Positions 8,060 through 16,541 of a stretch of 28,632 nucleotides of DNA are shown here, one piece after another (position 1 is the stretch's first letter; each line of letters begins with the position of its first letter). The translations under genes were made by a program, and so were the position numbers. Source of the stretch: Chitinophagaceae bacterium UBA7600 (lineage in GTDB: Bacteria > Bacteroidota > Bacteroidia > Chitinophagales > Chitinophagaceae); NCBI GenBank assembly GCA_002478885.1, contig DLKC01000029.1, positions 1-28,632 on the forward strand, written 5' to 3'. The notes below the pieces were generated by a model that ran no database searches, was not told the origin of the DNA, and saw nothing but the letters and a program-made list of their open reading frames with translations.

Positions 8060-9136
8060 TTACTCCTTCATTTTAAAGTTCGTGATAAAATCGACGACTG
8101 CATGGTTGAATTTGTCAACATCGCCAAACAGGAAACTGTGTTGAATAGGCAGCACATAAAAAGGCATCTGTTGTAACTCATCCTTGAATTTTATTAAGCG
8201 CACAGCATCTTTTTCTGTTGTGAGCATGATCTTTTCTGCGGCATCCATTTCGTCGAACTTTGTACGGATATCCTTAAGATCGTCGATCCGAAAAATATGA
8301 TGATCGCTGTAATTCATTTGCTCGTAGGTTTCTGCTTTGTGCGCAACATATTTCTTCAACTGTGCCGGGTTGGCAATGCCTGATACGAGCAGCACTTCTT
8401 CGTTGCCGCTGAAGTTTCTTTTTTCCCCGCTGAGAATATGATAAGGCACGCCGTATTCAATGGTGGTAAAAAATACCTGCTGCCCTTTTTCAGGCTCAAG
8501 TTCATTTACGAGTTCGTTCCTTTCATTTGCTGTTAACGTGGCCGGGCATTTTGTAACGATGATAATATCAGCGCGTTTCGCAGAAGCGGGCTGATCGCGC
8601 AGGTCGCCGGTGGGTAGAAAAAAATCTTTTGTATAAATATCGCCATAGGCGGTAAGCAAAATATTGAAACCGGCGCGTACCTCGCGGTGTTGGAAAGCAT
8701 CATCCAGGATAATCGCCTGAAGGTCAGGCCTGTCGTGGAGTAACTGCGGGATAGCCACAATGCGCTCCTCGCCTACCGCCACGGCAAGATCGGGGAACTT
8801 TAAGTGAAACTGCATAGGTTCGTCGCCTATTTCCAGCGCTGTTGTTGTGTCGCTGGCCAATACATAGCCTTTGGTTTTTCTTTTATAACCACGACTGAGG
8901 GCGGCTATGCGGAATTGCGGGTACAAGAGGCGGATAAGATATTCTGTCATGGGCGATTTACCGGTGCCGCCGACGGAGAGGTTGCCCACGCAGATAAGGG
9001 GGAAATTGAACTGCGCTGATTTGAAGTAATCTTTATCGTATAAAAAATTACGAATGATAACGATTAATCCATATAATAACGCAAAAGGCAATAAAAGAAA
9101 CCGGAATGATTTAAGAAAAATATTATTAAAATTCAT
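8060..9136 (-). CDS. lpxK: Tetraacyldisaccharide 4'-kinase
   Basis: LpxK phosphorylates the 4' position of the lipid A disaccharide precursor at the inner face of the cytoplasmic membrane. The 358-residue protein has an N-terminal membrane helix (about 10-28), the Walker A loop VGNLSVGGTGKSP (50-62) and the LpxK-typical DDAFQHR motif. It is the last gene of the minus-strand operon; its start overlaps the end of the cyclo-ligase gene by 11 bases, suggesting translational coupling. It supports a Gram-negative, lipid A-containing organism. No hairpin terminator is visible after the stop codon; instead repeat arm D abuts it. Confidence 0.97.
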   Translation of the reverse strand: MNFNNIFLKSFRFLLLPFALLYGLIVIIRNFLYDKDYFKSAQFNFPLICVGNLSVGGTGKSPMTEYLIRLLYPQFRIAALSRGYKRKTKGYVLASDTTTALEIGDEPMQFHLKFPDLAVAVGEERIVAIPQLLHDRPDLQAIILDDAFQHREVRAGFNILLTAYGDIYTKDFFLPTGDLRDQPASAKRADIIIVTKCPATLTANERNELVNELEPEKGQQVFFTTIEYGVPYHILSGEKRNFSGNEEVLLVSGIANPAQLKKYVAHKAETYEQMNYSDHHIFRIDDLKDIRTKFDEMDAAEKIMLTTEKDAVRLIKFKDELQQMPFYVLPIQHSFLFGDVDKFNHAVVDFITNFKMKE

Positions 9137-9695
9137 ACAGGTGCTGGGGAGTTACACAATAATTTAAAGGTACATCAAATGCATTGCTGTCATCGATTTT
9201 TTCGACCGGCTCAAAATAACTGAAGCCGATCTTTATCACATCTTCCCGACAATGCATAAGAAATTTATCGTAAAAGCCCTTGCCGTAGCCAACCCTGTTT
9301 CCCTCTTTGTCGCAAATAAGCAATGGCACAAAAACAAGGTCGATAGCCGCCGGATCAACAACTTCGCCAGCTGAGGGTTCTGTAATGCCGTAATCAGATG
9401 TTTTGTAAACGGAGTCTTCTTTAATGAGGATCGCCTGCATATCGCGACTGTCGAAATTAGCTCTGGGGAATGCGATGTTCAGCATGGGAATGCTGTGCCT
9501 GAGATAAGCATTGAATAAATGCGTATTGGGCTCACTGCTGCCGGCCATTGGCCAGTAGGTAAACAATACCCGCACATCTGGAAAATAAAATTGCTGCAGT
9601 TGAATAAGCAGCAGGTCATCGAGCTTTAATTTTTCGCGTGGGTCAATGGCTGTTCGCTTTTGTCGATAAATATGGCGCAATTCTCTTTTGGTCAT
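9126..9695 (-). CDS. 5-formyltetrahydrofolate cyclo-ligase
   Basis: This 189-residue protein converts 5-formyl-THF to 5,10-methenyl-THF using ATP. The family signature GNRVGYGKGFYDKFL is present in the second half, and the N-terminal MTKRELRHIYRQKR is typical. The frame continues upstream, but the ATG at 9695 is preferred because it matches the family start and forms an ATGA overlap with the bioD stop codon (9692-9695). The downstream end overlaps the lpxK start by 11 bases. Both overlaps point to one translationally coupled operon. Confidence 0.95.
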   Translation of the reverse strand: MTKRELRHIYRQKRTAIDPREKLKLDDLLLIQLQQFYFPDVRVLFTYWPMAGSSEPNTHLFNAYLRHSIPMLNIAFPRANFDSRDMQAILIKEDSVYKTSDYGITEPSAGEVVDPAAIDLVFVPLLICDKEGNRVGYGKGFYDKFLMHCREDVIKIGFSYFEPVEKIDDSNAFDVPLNYCVTPQHLYEF

Positions 9696-10330
9696 AGTGC
9701 TGCTTGTAATGATTCCCTTATTGCTGTTGCGCATGACATAATGAAGAGCCGGTCTACAACACCGGTGCCCGGCACAGCAGCAATCTTTTTGAAACCTGAC
9801 CACCGTACGATCTCATCTTCGTAGTTCATAAAATGATCATTGAATATCCAACCGGCGACGTCGAGATCGTATTTTTTGCAGATCGACGCAGTGAGCAACG
9901 AATGATTAATGCTTCCCAGGTAATTACGGCTTACCAATATTACTTTTCCATCCATTTTTTTGATGAGGTCGATTACAAACTCTTCGTCGTTTAACGGAAC
10001 CATAATACCCCCGGCTCCCTCGACTATTGTATACTGTTTGCTGCTTTCCAGTTTTGTAAACTGCCTGCAGATGAGATCAAGGTCAATACTGATGCCCTCT
10101 TGCCTGGCAGATAAATGTGGAGATGCCGGTAATGATAATTTATACAATTCGGGGTGAATGCTACAGGCGGTACCCTTCAGCATATCCTGCACAAAACCGG
10201 CATCTGTACCGTGACTAAAACCAGCCTGGACGGGCTTCCAGTAGTCTGCCTCCAAAGCGGCGGTTACCACAGCCGCGATCACCGTTTTGCCGATTCCGGT
10301 TCCTATTCCCGTGATGAATATTGGTTGCAT
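9692..10330 (-). CDS. bioD: Dethiobiotin synthetase
   Basis: BioD closes the ureido ring of dethiobiotin from diaminopelargonate, CO2 and ATP. The 212-residue protein carries the P-loop TGIGTGIGKT (7-16), the WKPVQAG block and the VEGAGGIMVPL motif, all BioD hallmarks. The ATG at 10330 fits the family; the frame is open for 28 more codons upstream, which would run into the rsmD coding region. No other biotin genes lie in the window, so bioD is separated from bioA/B/F here. It sits 19 bases after rsmD and overlaps the next gene by 4 bases. Confidence 0.95.
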   Translation of the reverse strand: MQPIFITGIGTGIGKTVIAAVVTAALEADYWKPVQAGFSHGTDAGFVQDMLKGTACSIHPELYKLSLPASPHLSARQEGISIDLDLICRQFTKLESSKQYTIVEGAGGIMVPLNDEEFVIDLIKKMDGKVILVSRNYLGSINHSLLTASICKKYDLDVAGWIFNDHFMNYEDEIVRWSGFKKIAAVPGTGVVDRLFIMSCATAIRESLQAAL

Positions 10331-10349
10331 AAAGGTTTTCCCGTTAAGC

Positions 10350-10889
10350 TTACACTGCTTCAAAAAAAGAAAATATGGTAGTGCCGTAGTTACGCTGAAA
10401 GCTAAACCCGACAAATTTTTCGTAGTTGTTTCTCGGCGTGTGCTCTAGTACAAAAAAGCCGCCGGCCGCGATCATATTCCGGGCAACGATCAACTTTGGG
10501 ATCTCATCTATGGGACCTAGCGCATAAGGCGGGCCGGCAAAAATAAAGTCAAAGCTTTCGTTACAATGATTGATATAATCGAATACATCCATCCTAAGCA
10601 CCTGGCACTGCTCAACGCCAAGCATTGCCATGTTTTTTTTGATAAAGGCGTGCATGTTCACATCTTTCTCGACAATAACGATTTCGCCGGCGCCACGGGA
10701 TGCCAACTCGTAACTGATACTACCTGTGCCGCCAAACAGATCGAGCGTTCTGATGCCTTCCAAGGCGATCCTGTTTTGCAGGATATTGAACAACCCTTCT
10801 TTCGCGATGTCGGTGGTAGGCCTTGTATAAGGCATTTTTGCCGGTGGCTGTATTCTTCTTCCTCCAAACTTGCCTGAAACAATTCTCAT
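10350..10889 (-). CDS. rsmD: 16S rRNA (guanine966-N2)-methyltransferase RsmD
   Basis: A 179-residue SAM-dependent methyltransferase of the RsmD family, which modifies G966 of 16S rRNA. Seen: the N-terminal MRIVSGKFGGRRIQPP, the block RPTTDIAKEGLFNIL, SAM motif I DLFGGTGSISYELASRGA, and motif IV. Motif IV reads AGPPY where the family normally has (A)DPPY/F; the aspartate codon is GGC (Gly). I start at the ATG at 10889 rather than the in-frame TTG at 10904, because this is the canonical N-terminus and avoids overlap with the upstream gene, whose stop codon is 5 bases away. Identity is secure from length, order of motifs and the usual DUF3822 neighbour; the effect of the Gly is unknown. Confidence 0.94.
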   Translation of the reverse strand: MRIVSGKFGGRRIQPPAKMPYTRPTTDIAKEGLFNILQNRIALEGIRTLDLFGGTGSISYELASRGAGEIVIVEKDVNMHAFIKKNMAMLGVEQCQVLRMDVFDYINHCNESFDFIFAGPPYALGPIDEIPKLIVARNMIAAGGFFVLEHTPRNNYEKFVGFSFQRNYGTTIFSFFEAV

Positions 10890-10894
10890 ATGGC

Positions 10895-11701
10895 TTATTG
10901 ACAAAATGAAGCGAAATAATGTAGTGGATGTTCATTAAAACCTTCAGCTGCAAACTTTGACGCCTCCATTTCCTGAAAAGCAAAATGTTTGAAATAAGAC
11001 CGAAGGTTTTTGTATAACGGCGAACTGTCATCGATCATACCGCTCGCTACAATATTAATTTCCTGTGTGGGTATAGCAAATACACGGAATGAATTAAGCA
11101 AATGATACAATACATCTTCCGATGTTTTATACGCCCGTGTTTGTATTAATTGAAGCTGCCCGTCTTTGCGGACCACATAAGTAAAGTCAGAGTGATCGAA
11201 AAGAACATAAGCCGCGTGTTTATGATCGCCATGGGAAAGGCCACGGATCAACTGGAAATACTTATGTTCATTGCTGCGCACTTCAAAGTTGGCCGCATAC
11301 ACTTTAAACGCATCGGCGGGGATATAACCAACCACCACAATATCTTCTGCTTTATTCACAGAAAATTGTACCGGTGGCGAAACAGCATGCATCGTCTCGA
11401 GCATGGAAACAGCCAGCGCTTCGTCAAAATAAGCTGCTGGCACGCACACAGCCTTTTCATTTGCCCATATCAGGTCAACGATGCTGTATTGCGCGGTAAA
11501 CAATCTGGAGAATAATTGTATATCACCGAAGAGCTTTTCAAAAGACGCGGTATCGACAGCGTCGAAATGGAAAAGTTCAAATGCGTTTAACTGTTGAGAG
11601 GAGCTGTCAACCACGCTGCAAGCAATATAATTGTGCGCCGTTTCAATGAACAGTTTGCCGTTTAAATCATTTCCGTAGATACCAAAAACTTTCCGGACCA
11701 T
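10895..11701 (-). CDS. DUF3822-like conserved protein
   Basis: A 268-residue soluble protein with no signal peptide or membrane segment. Length, composition and position immediately upstream of rsmD match the Bacteroidota family DUF3822, which I recognise mainly by this context. No catalytic motif is evident. It is the first gene of the minus-strand operon running to lpxK, 5 bases ahead of rsmD, so a role linked to ribosome or cell-envelope biogenesis is possible but unproven. Confidence 0.85.
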   Translation of the reverse strand: MVRKVFGIYGNDLNGKLFIETAHNYIACSVVDSSSQQLNAFELFHFDAVDTASFEKLFGDIQLFSRLFTAQYSIVDLIWANEKAVCVPAAYFDEALAVSMLETMHAVSPPVQFSVNKAEDIVVVGYIPADAFKVYAANFEVRSNEHKYFQLIRGLSHGDHKHAAYVLFDHSDFTYVVRKDGQLQLIQTRAYKTSEDVLYHLLNSFRVFAIPTQEINIVASGMIDDSSPLYKNLRSYFKHFAFQEMEASKFAAEGFNEHPLHYFASFCQ

Positions 11702-12067
11702 ACCTCAACTATTGAGCTGCAATGATACTAAATTATGGCGGAAGCAGATAAAAGCTAGCGCTTTCGCCTTAATGGTTTTTAAAGGTGCGCATGTGTTGCA
11801 TGCTGTACAGGATTTACCAGTTTTTTCCCACAGCTACAACACTGCACCAAAGAGATCACCGGGGCAAAAAGAAGCGGCCTTTACAGTTCGGCAGCCCATC
11901 CATTTGGCACTTGTATGTAAAAATGCTGAGTAAAGAATAAGTCGTACAAGGGAGTGACACAACGAAAGCTGCATGTTATTACACAGCCGGCAAAACATTT
12001 CCTTTAACTGCCAGCACTTTTTTGGGAATAAACCAGCATTTTTGCCTTTCAAATTTATCCAGGTCTT
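11702..12067. other. Divergent intergenic region between DUF3822 and MFS genes
   Basis: No gene is supported. It must hold the promoters of two divergent units. Visible are a 9-bp hairpin (GGCGGAAGC 11737-11745 with GCTTTCGCC 11760-11768, one G-U pair) in the leader side of the DUF3822 operon, a weak -7-like box TATCATTG on the minus strand (11727-11720), and repeat arm E. A T-run at about 11820-11826 followed by CCCACAGC could be the tail of a decayed left partner of E, giving a span near 180 bp. Confidence 0.5.
11944..11996 (+). repeat. Interspersed repeat arm E
   Basis: Lead GTACAAG (11944-11950), core GAGTGACACAAC (11952-11963, T/A variant), 22-base spacer, tail GCCGGCAAAAC (11986-11996). 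It points toward the MFS gene on the same strand, about 70 bases before its start codon. Confidence 0.9.
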
Positions 12068-13354
12068 ATGCCGGCAAAAAACAAAAAAGCAGCGATGGGT
12101 TTTATTTTCCTCACCTTACTCATCGACATAATGGGCTGGGGATTAATCATTCCGGTGATGGCCGACCTGGTGGCGGAATTAAAACATATCCCGGTAAATA
12201 TTGCCAGCACCTATGGAGCGGCATTATTGTCGGTATTTGCCATCACACAATTTTTATTTGCACCGGTAATAGGCAACCTCAGTGATCGTTTTGGAAGACG
12301 CCCTGTTTTACTTTCGTCTCTATTGGGTTTTGGAATAGACTATATTATCCTTGCTCTGGCTCCGGCTTATGGTTGGCTTTTTATAGGCCGCGTTGTCGCA
12401 GGCATAACGGGTGCAAGCTTTACTACCGCAACAGCATATATCGCCGACATTAGCACCGATCCTACGGAACGTGCAAAAAACTTTGGTTTAATAGGTGCAG
12501 CTTTTGGACTTGGCTTTGTACTTGGCCCGGCGCTGGGCGGATTCCTGGCAACATGGGGCATACGTGCACCGTTTTATGCGGCGTCGGCGCTGTGCCTGCT
12601 GAATTGTTTATATGGATATTTCTTTTTACCGGAATCGCTGAGCATGGAACACCGGAGACCCTTTGAATGGAAGCGGGCGAACCCTTTTGGCTCACTAAAA
12701 TTCCTGACGCGCCACCCCGAGATTGGCGGGCTTGCACTCGGATTTTTTCTTATTTACCTGGGCAGCCAGAGTGTTCAGGGCAACTGGAACTTTTTCACCA
12801 TTTACCGCTTTGGCTGGAGCGAAAAAATGGTGGGCATATCACTGGCAGTTGTTGGCGTATTGGTTGGCGGCGTACAGGCTGGTCTTACCAGGGTTATAAA
12901 TCCAAGACTGGGCAATGAAAAAAGCATTTATATAGGGCTGAGCCTTTACACACTCGGACTAATACTTTTTGCATTTGCCACACAAAGCTGGATGATGTTC
13001 GCCTTTCTTATCCCCTATTGTCTTGGAGGCATTGCCGGGCCCTCGCTCCAATCGGTTCTGTCTGTGCATGTACCACCAAACCAACAAGGTGAATTGCAGG
13101 GCGCACTTACCAGCCTGATGAGTTTGACGACCATCATCGGTCCGCCGCTGATGAGTTTCACCTTTAGTTATTTTACTACGGATAAAGCCCCGTTTTATTT
13201 TCCGGGCATGCATTTCCTCATCGGAGCGCTGTGTATGTTCATGAGCATTATTATCATTTACAAGGTGCTGAGCAAAGAAAAAAAAGAAAGATCAACATCC
13301 CCACATACTCCGGAAGACACCTCCGAAGTATTGAAGAATGTGCCGATGCACTAA
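12068..13354 (+). CDS. TetA-like MFS transporter (TCR/Tet family)
   Basis: A 428-residue major facilitator with 12 predicted membrane helices. Helix 1 carries the acidic D20 in [16 protein letters not shown], and the loop between helices 2 and 3 has motif [15 protein letters not shown] (69-82), both typical of the TetA-type H+ antiporters. Helices 4-5 contain [12 protein letters not shown] and [15 protein letters not shown] (motif C-like). The substrate is unknown; many chromosomal members of this group are not known to confer tetracycline resistance. It stands alone, with repeat arm E in its leader and no regulator gene adjacent. The hydrophilic C-terminal tail is cytoplasmic. Confidence 0.93.
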   Translation: MPAKNKKAAMGFIFLTLLIDIMGWGLIIPVMADLVAELKHIPVNIASTYGAALLSVFAITQFLFAPVIGNLSDRFGRRPVLLSSLLGFGIDYIILALAPAYGWLFIGRVVAGITGASFTTATAYIADISTDPTERAKNFGLIGAAFGLGFVLGPALGGFLATWGIRAPFYAASALCLLNCLYGYFFLPESLSMEHRRPFEWKRANPFGSLKFLTRHPEIGGLALGFFLIYLGSQSVQGNWNFFTIYRFGWSEKMVGISLAVVGVLVGGVQAGLTRVINPRLGNEKSIYIGLSLYTLGLILFAFATQSWMMFAFLIPYCLGGIAGPSLQSVLSVHVPPNQQGELQGALTSLMSLTTIIGPPLMSFTFSYFTTDKAPFYFPGMHFLIGALCMFMSIIIIYKVLSKEKKERSTSPHTPEDTSEVLKNVPMH

Positions 13355-13537
13355 TCAAACTTGACGGCAATGCTTTGCAACACGCCTGCAGGGTGTTGAA
13401 TAATGAAACGAGAAGGCAACAAGCATTCACTGACATATGCTGCGGCATCGATGGTGCCTTTTACGGTATAAATTTCCCGGTCGCTTTAAATTATTTTATT
13501 TTCAGGTGACCAGGTTTTTACAAATCAATACATATTT

Positions 13538-14119
13538 ATGAAAAAGACGATCAACCATTTGCTGGCATGTTACCTGCTGATAACGGCATCCTGCTCAAAG
13601 CAAATAGACAAGCCTGTTGTGACTGCAGTTGAGGAGTCGCCATTGGCTGCCTCGCATTTTATCGGGGAACATTTCGGTGGCGGTATTATCTTTTATATAA
13701 ACAGCGATGGTAAACACGGCATCATCGCCGCGGAAGAAGACATTGAAGAACCTTCGGTTTGGGCTTATACCGACACGGTAACAGGGGCCATCGCTTCAAA
13801 ACCAGGAGGCGGTTTAAAGAATACACAAAGAATATTTCATGTATTGGGAGATCCCATTGGCGCACCTGAAGATTATGCTGCACTTGAATGTCGTGAGTTT
13901 AGCCTTAACGGGTTTACCGACTGGTTTATGCCTTCAAAAGACGAACTCAATGAAATGTACAAGCAAAAAGAAATGATCGGCGGTTTTAAGCCCTTCGCAT
14001 ACTGGAGTTCTACAGAAGTAAGTGCATCTAGGGCATGGTTCCAGAACTTTGGTGCAGGGCAACAGGTAAAAACACAGAAGATTTATTCGTATTCAATAAG
14101 ACCTGTTCGATATTTTTAG
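13538..14119 (+). CDS. Lipoprotein with DUF1566 (Lcl C-terminal) domain
   Basis: A 193-residue predicted lipoprotein: a short signal peptide ends in ITASC with the lipidated Cys at 19. The mature part has the DUF1566/Lcl_C pattern: GGGIIFYINSDGKHGIIAA, then FTDWFMPSKDELNEMY, AYWSSTE and a C-terminal IRPVRYF. The domain is related to the FISUMP and formylglycine-generating-enzyme/C-lectin-like folds and is usually extracellular, possibly in ligand binding. It is followed by a second small lipoprotein on the same strand, and a FISUMP lipoprotein lies convergent to that. Function is unknown. Confidence 0.9.
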   Translation: MKKTINHLLACYLLITASCSKQIDKPVVTAVEESPLAASHFIGEHFGGGIIFYINSDGKHGIIAAEEDIEEPSVWAYTDTVTGAIASKPGGGLKNTQRIFHVLGDPIGAPEDYAALECREFSLNGFTDWFMPSKDELNEMYKQKEMIGGFKPFAYWSSTEVSASRAWFQNFGAGQQVKTQKIYSYSIRPVRYF

Positions 14120-14234
14120 CCTTTGCCATGCTGTAGGGCTTTAAAGATTAGTCTTGTCAGCATACGCTAAAAAAGAAAAACCATGCAGAGCAACGCTGTT
14201 TAAGATGCAGCTGTCATGAAACAAAATTCCGGGT

Positions 14235-14666
14235 ATGAAGAATATATTTTGCTTACTGATAGCGACAATTCTTGCAACACAAGGCTGTAAAAAGACCGGT
14301 GCCGACACGAATGACAATGCCGTTCACGGGCCGCAAACACTGCCCGGTGAATGGGAACTTCGCTCAGTGGCCGGTGGGCTTGGCCCAACAGGCGGCAGCG
14401 ATTACGCTGTTGGCAATGGTTACAGGTGGAAATTTTCTGACAGCAACTATTGGTATTATGCAAAGCATATACCCACTGACAGCGGAACCTACAAACTTTC
14501 CAGCGGCATAAATCCCCAAACATCGCAGCAAACAGACGCCATGTTGTTTAATGGCACCACATACCCGCTATATTTTACCATAGCAAACGATACCCTTACC
14601 ATTTACCGCGGTGTAGTTGCCGCTGACGGCACCATTGAAAAATATATAAGAATAGCCAACCAGTAA
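14235..14666 (+). CDS. Small predicted lipoprotein, lipocalin-like
   Basis: A 143-residue protein with signal peptide and lipobox (ATQGC, Cys 18) followed by a charged linker. The mature region (LPGEWELRSVAGG, YRWKFSDSNYWYY, GTYKLSSG, YPLYFTIANDTLTIYRG) alternates short strands in a way that resembles the small lipocalin-like lipoproteins of Bacteroidota, but I see no decisive family motif. Codon use and reading frame are convincing. It lies 115 bases after the DUF1566 lipoprotein and may be co-transcribed with it. Confidence 0.82.
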   Translation: MKNIFCLLIATILATQGCKKTGADTNDNAVHGPQTLPGEWELRSVAGGLGPTGGSDYAVGNGYRWKFSDSNYWYYAKHIPTDSGTYKLSSGINPQTSQQTDAMLFNGTTYPLYFTIANDTLTIYRGVVAADGTIEKYIRIANQ

Positions 14667-14692
14667 TATTGTTTTACCTTTTTGTTCAACCG

Positions 14693-14742
14693 CTGTGACA
14701 CAAGGGACGATGCCAGAAGCACAAAAGCATGGAATCAAAAAA
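14693..14742 (+). repeat. Interspersed repeat arm F (diverged)
   Basis: Core CTGTGACACAAG (14693-14704, T/A variant with end mismatches), exactly 22 bases of spacer, tail GCATGGAATCAAAAAA (14727-14742). It points at the 3' end of the FISUMP gene, and its A-run is the U-tract of that gene's terminator on the minus strand. Confidence 0.7.
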
Positions 14743-14764
14743 TAACCGGCGAAGGCCGGTTATT
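14732..14764 (-). terminator. Intrinsic terminator of the FISUMP lipoprotein gene
   Basis: A 10-bp perfect GC-rich stem (AATAACCGGC 14741-14750 with GCCGGTTATT 14755-14764) and a 4-base loop. Read on the minus strand it is followed by T residues (TTATTTTTTG), placing it 54 bases after the stop codon at 14818. The T-run is contributed by repeat arm F. Confidence 0.85.
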
Positions 14765-14817
14765 AAAAAGGAGAAAAAACTGTAAGATTTATCCTCGATC
14801 ATGCATTGAACCAGTGA

Positions 14818-15507
14818 TCAATCTTTAACAAGGCGCACAGAGAAGCCATTTGACTTGTAATCTGTAGTGCCCGAAATGGCGCCATAGAAATAAGTAAGGT
14901 AACGGTAATGGGCCGCCTGTGAATCGGCTTCTGTTGAGCTCCACCAGTACCCATAGCCACCAGAATCGACAAAGCTGCCAAGATAGTAACGTGAGCCACC
15001 GGGAAGCGCTGTAAAACCGCTGCTGTTGGTAGCATCGGCATTTGGAGTGAGCCAATGCCCCGTGCCGGTTTCTTTCATCTTACCACCGGCAACAGTGTAG
15101 CCGCCCAGGTAGTTGGTGAGCGTTACCCACTCTTCTTCAGTAGGAACGTGCCAGCCTGTGGGCGCTAATCCTCTCGGGTCGTTAACGGCGTACCAATTGT
15201 ACAGCTTGCCGTAACGCGGATCGTTGTTATACCAGCACCAGGCACCTGTGGTTAATGCAGCCCATTTGGTAGCGTCTTTTACCTGCGGTATCTTGTCGCC
15301 ATTGGCATAATAACTGGTAGTGAGATCTTTTTTCTTCCAGACCTGGGTGCCAATTCTCACGGCTTCCGGCCCGGCGTCTGTGGTAAGTGACTGTGATGTG
15401 CTTTGATTGGAAATGACTGATGATTGCATGCTGCTGTTTTCTTTCTTACAGGATGTTGCCAGTATCAGCAGAACTGCAGCAACTCCCGTTTTGATTGTTC
15501 TTATCAT
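14818..15507 (-). CDS. Lipoprotein with Fibrobacter succinogenes major paralogous (FISUMP) domain
   Basis: A 229-residue predicted lipoprotein: signal peptide AVLLILATSC (Cys 20) followed by KKENSS. The mature part is a FISUMP domain: VRIGTQVWKKKDLTTSYYANG, WCWYNND, GKLYNWYAVNDPRGLAP, TGWHVPTEEEWVTL, YWWSSTEAD and the terminal FSVRLVKD. The domain is common in large paralogous families of Bacteroidota surface lipoproteins; its ligand is unknown. The ATG at 15507 is preferred over a longer open frame because it starts the signal peptide. It is convergent with the two small plus-strand lipoproteins. Confidence 0.93.
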   Translation of the reverse strand: MIRTIKTGVAAVLLILATSCKKENSSMQSSVISNQSTSQSLTTDAGPEAVRIGTQVWKKKDLTTSYYANGDKIPQVKDATKWAALTTGAWCWYNNDPRYGKLYNWYAVNDPRGLAPTGWHVPTEEEWVTLTNYLGGYTVAGGKMKETGTGHWLTPNADATNSSGFTALPGGSRYYLGSFVDSGGYGYWWSSTEADSQAAHYRYLTYFYGAISGTTDYKSNGFSVRLVKD

Positions 15508-15766
15508 AAATAGTGGTTTATTAAGTGTAGTAACGCTTAAAAAATGAGTAAACTGAAAAAATACGGGAGAACCATAAAATTCGACAATAAATGCATACCA
15601 GCTTATGTTGCCAGTCAGCAACCGGGGTGATTATTATCAGTAAACAGCCAGCAAGAGAAATCAATTACATATGCAGGGAAAGAATAAAAATTTTAAGGTT
15701 CGAATCATTCGCAGCCTTATCTTCAATTAAAATTCTAAAAAAAGTAACAGCTCTAATCGATTGAAG

Positions 15767-16327
15767 ATGGATACAATTTTTGTCGTTGTTTATGTTGCCT
15801 GGTTCCTTTCTGAATTACTGCTCGACAGGGTAATGCGTACCCACAAACCGCAGGGTCACAGTTCCACTGTAAAACCCCTGCTCGTTATTTGGATCGTTGG
15901 CATTCTTAGCGTTGGCTTTGCCGTTTTCTTTGCCTACAATTTTTACTTTCCCATCTCTGCCAATGAAATGGTGGCCTACTGGGGACTCTTTATAATTGTA
16001 ATAGGTATTATTGTAAGACTGATGGTGGTAAAATCGATGGGCCGGCTTTTCAGCAGCGACATGAACAAACGGCACGACCACGAATTAATAACCGATGGTT
16101 TTTTTAAATACCTGCGCCACCCTGCTTTTTCGGCTTCCTTTCTGTCTTTTGTAGGCTTCGGCATTTCACTTAATAATTATATTTCTTTCATGGTCATTTT
16201 CTTTTCGGTCATCTATGTCTTCACCAGGCGCATCGAAGCAGAAGAAGAGCAGCTGGTAAAGCAGTTTGGCGAAGAATACGAAGCATACAGAAAGAAAACA
16301 AAAGGCCTCATCCCTTTTATTTATTAA
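15767..16327 (+). CDS. Isoprenylcysteine carboxyl methyltransferase family membrane protein
   Basis: A 186-residue integral membrane protein with about five hydrophobic segments. The C-terminal half has the ICMT/PEMT signature: ITDGFFKYLRHPAFSASFLS (the RHP motif contacts SAM) and the terminal EAEEEQLVKQFGEEYEAYRK with LIPFIY. Such proteins methylate lipid or prenyl-type carboxyl or amine substrates in the membrane; the substrate here is unknown. The start is the ATG at 15767; an in-frame TTG at 15761 is less likely. No terminator is clear; an AT-rich hairpin (16360-16379) lies before repeat arm G. Confidence 0.9.
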   Translation: MDTIFVVVYVAWFLSELLLDRVMRTHKPQGHSSTVKPLLVIWIVGILSVGFAVFFAYNFYFPISANEMVAYWGLFIIVIGIIVRLMVVKSMGRLFSSDMNKRHDHELITDGFFKYLRHPAFSASFLSFVGFGISLNNYISFMVIFFSVIYVFTRRIEAEEEQLVKQFGEEYEAYRKKTKGLIPFIY

Positions 16328-16383
16328 TTATATTACCATTTCTTCTACACGCGTGTTTTTATATAAGCGATTATATAATTAAC

Positions 16384-16431
16384 CAAACTTCCTTACCGCC
16401 AACCAGCTTTCGTTGCGTCGCACTCTTGTAC
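16384..16431 (-). repeat. Interspersed repeat arm G
   Basis: On the minus strand: lead GTACAAG (16431-16425), core GTGCGACGCAAC (16423-16412), 22-base spacer, then a decayed tail AGTTTGG. It faces the 3' end of the ICMT-like gene. Confidence 0.85.
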
Positions 16432-16434
16432 AAT

Positions 16435-16481
16435 GTACCCGGCATCGGCAAATACAAAAGCCACAAAACCTGGCTCTACAA
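16435..16481 (+). repeat. Degenerate opposite arm G'
   Basis: GTACCCGGCATC (16435-16446) replaces the core, and after exactly 22 bases the tail CCTGGCTCTACAA (16469-16481) follows. With arm G it forms a short inverted element with only 11 bases between cores, centred on TTGTACAA. The string TACCCGGCATC recurs at 7927-7937 inside the D'/D element. Support is from spacing and tail only. Confidence 0.45.
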
Positions 16482-16511
16482 GCACCCTGCACAACTAAAC
16501 CTCATTAGGCG

Positions 16512-16519
16512 TACTTTCG
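16512..16519 (+). promoter_or_regulatory. Candidate -7 box of the DUF4954 gene
   Basis: TACTTTCG differs from TAnnTTTG at one position and lies 22 bases before the ATG at 16542. No -33 TTTG is found at standard spacing, so this is weak. Confidence 0.3.
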
Positions 16520-16541
16520 CTATGTACACAATGCTTATACC

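Noticed and set aside
7814..8176. A 120-codon plus-strand frame across the rnr-lpxK gap
   Set aside because: It overlaps the start of rnr and the end of lpxK and is made mostly of repeat element D'/D; no coding character.
13231..13509. Short frame after the MFS gene, and a possible extra repeat arm near 13378-13420
   Set aside because: The frame overlaps the MFS 3' end without family support. The sequence resembles the repeat spacer (TTATTCAACA) but has no core at the right distance.
16360..16379. Terminator after the ICMT-like gene
   Set aside because: TATATAA/TTATATA can pair, but the stem is pure A-T and no T-run follows.
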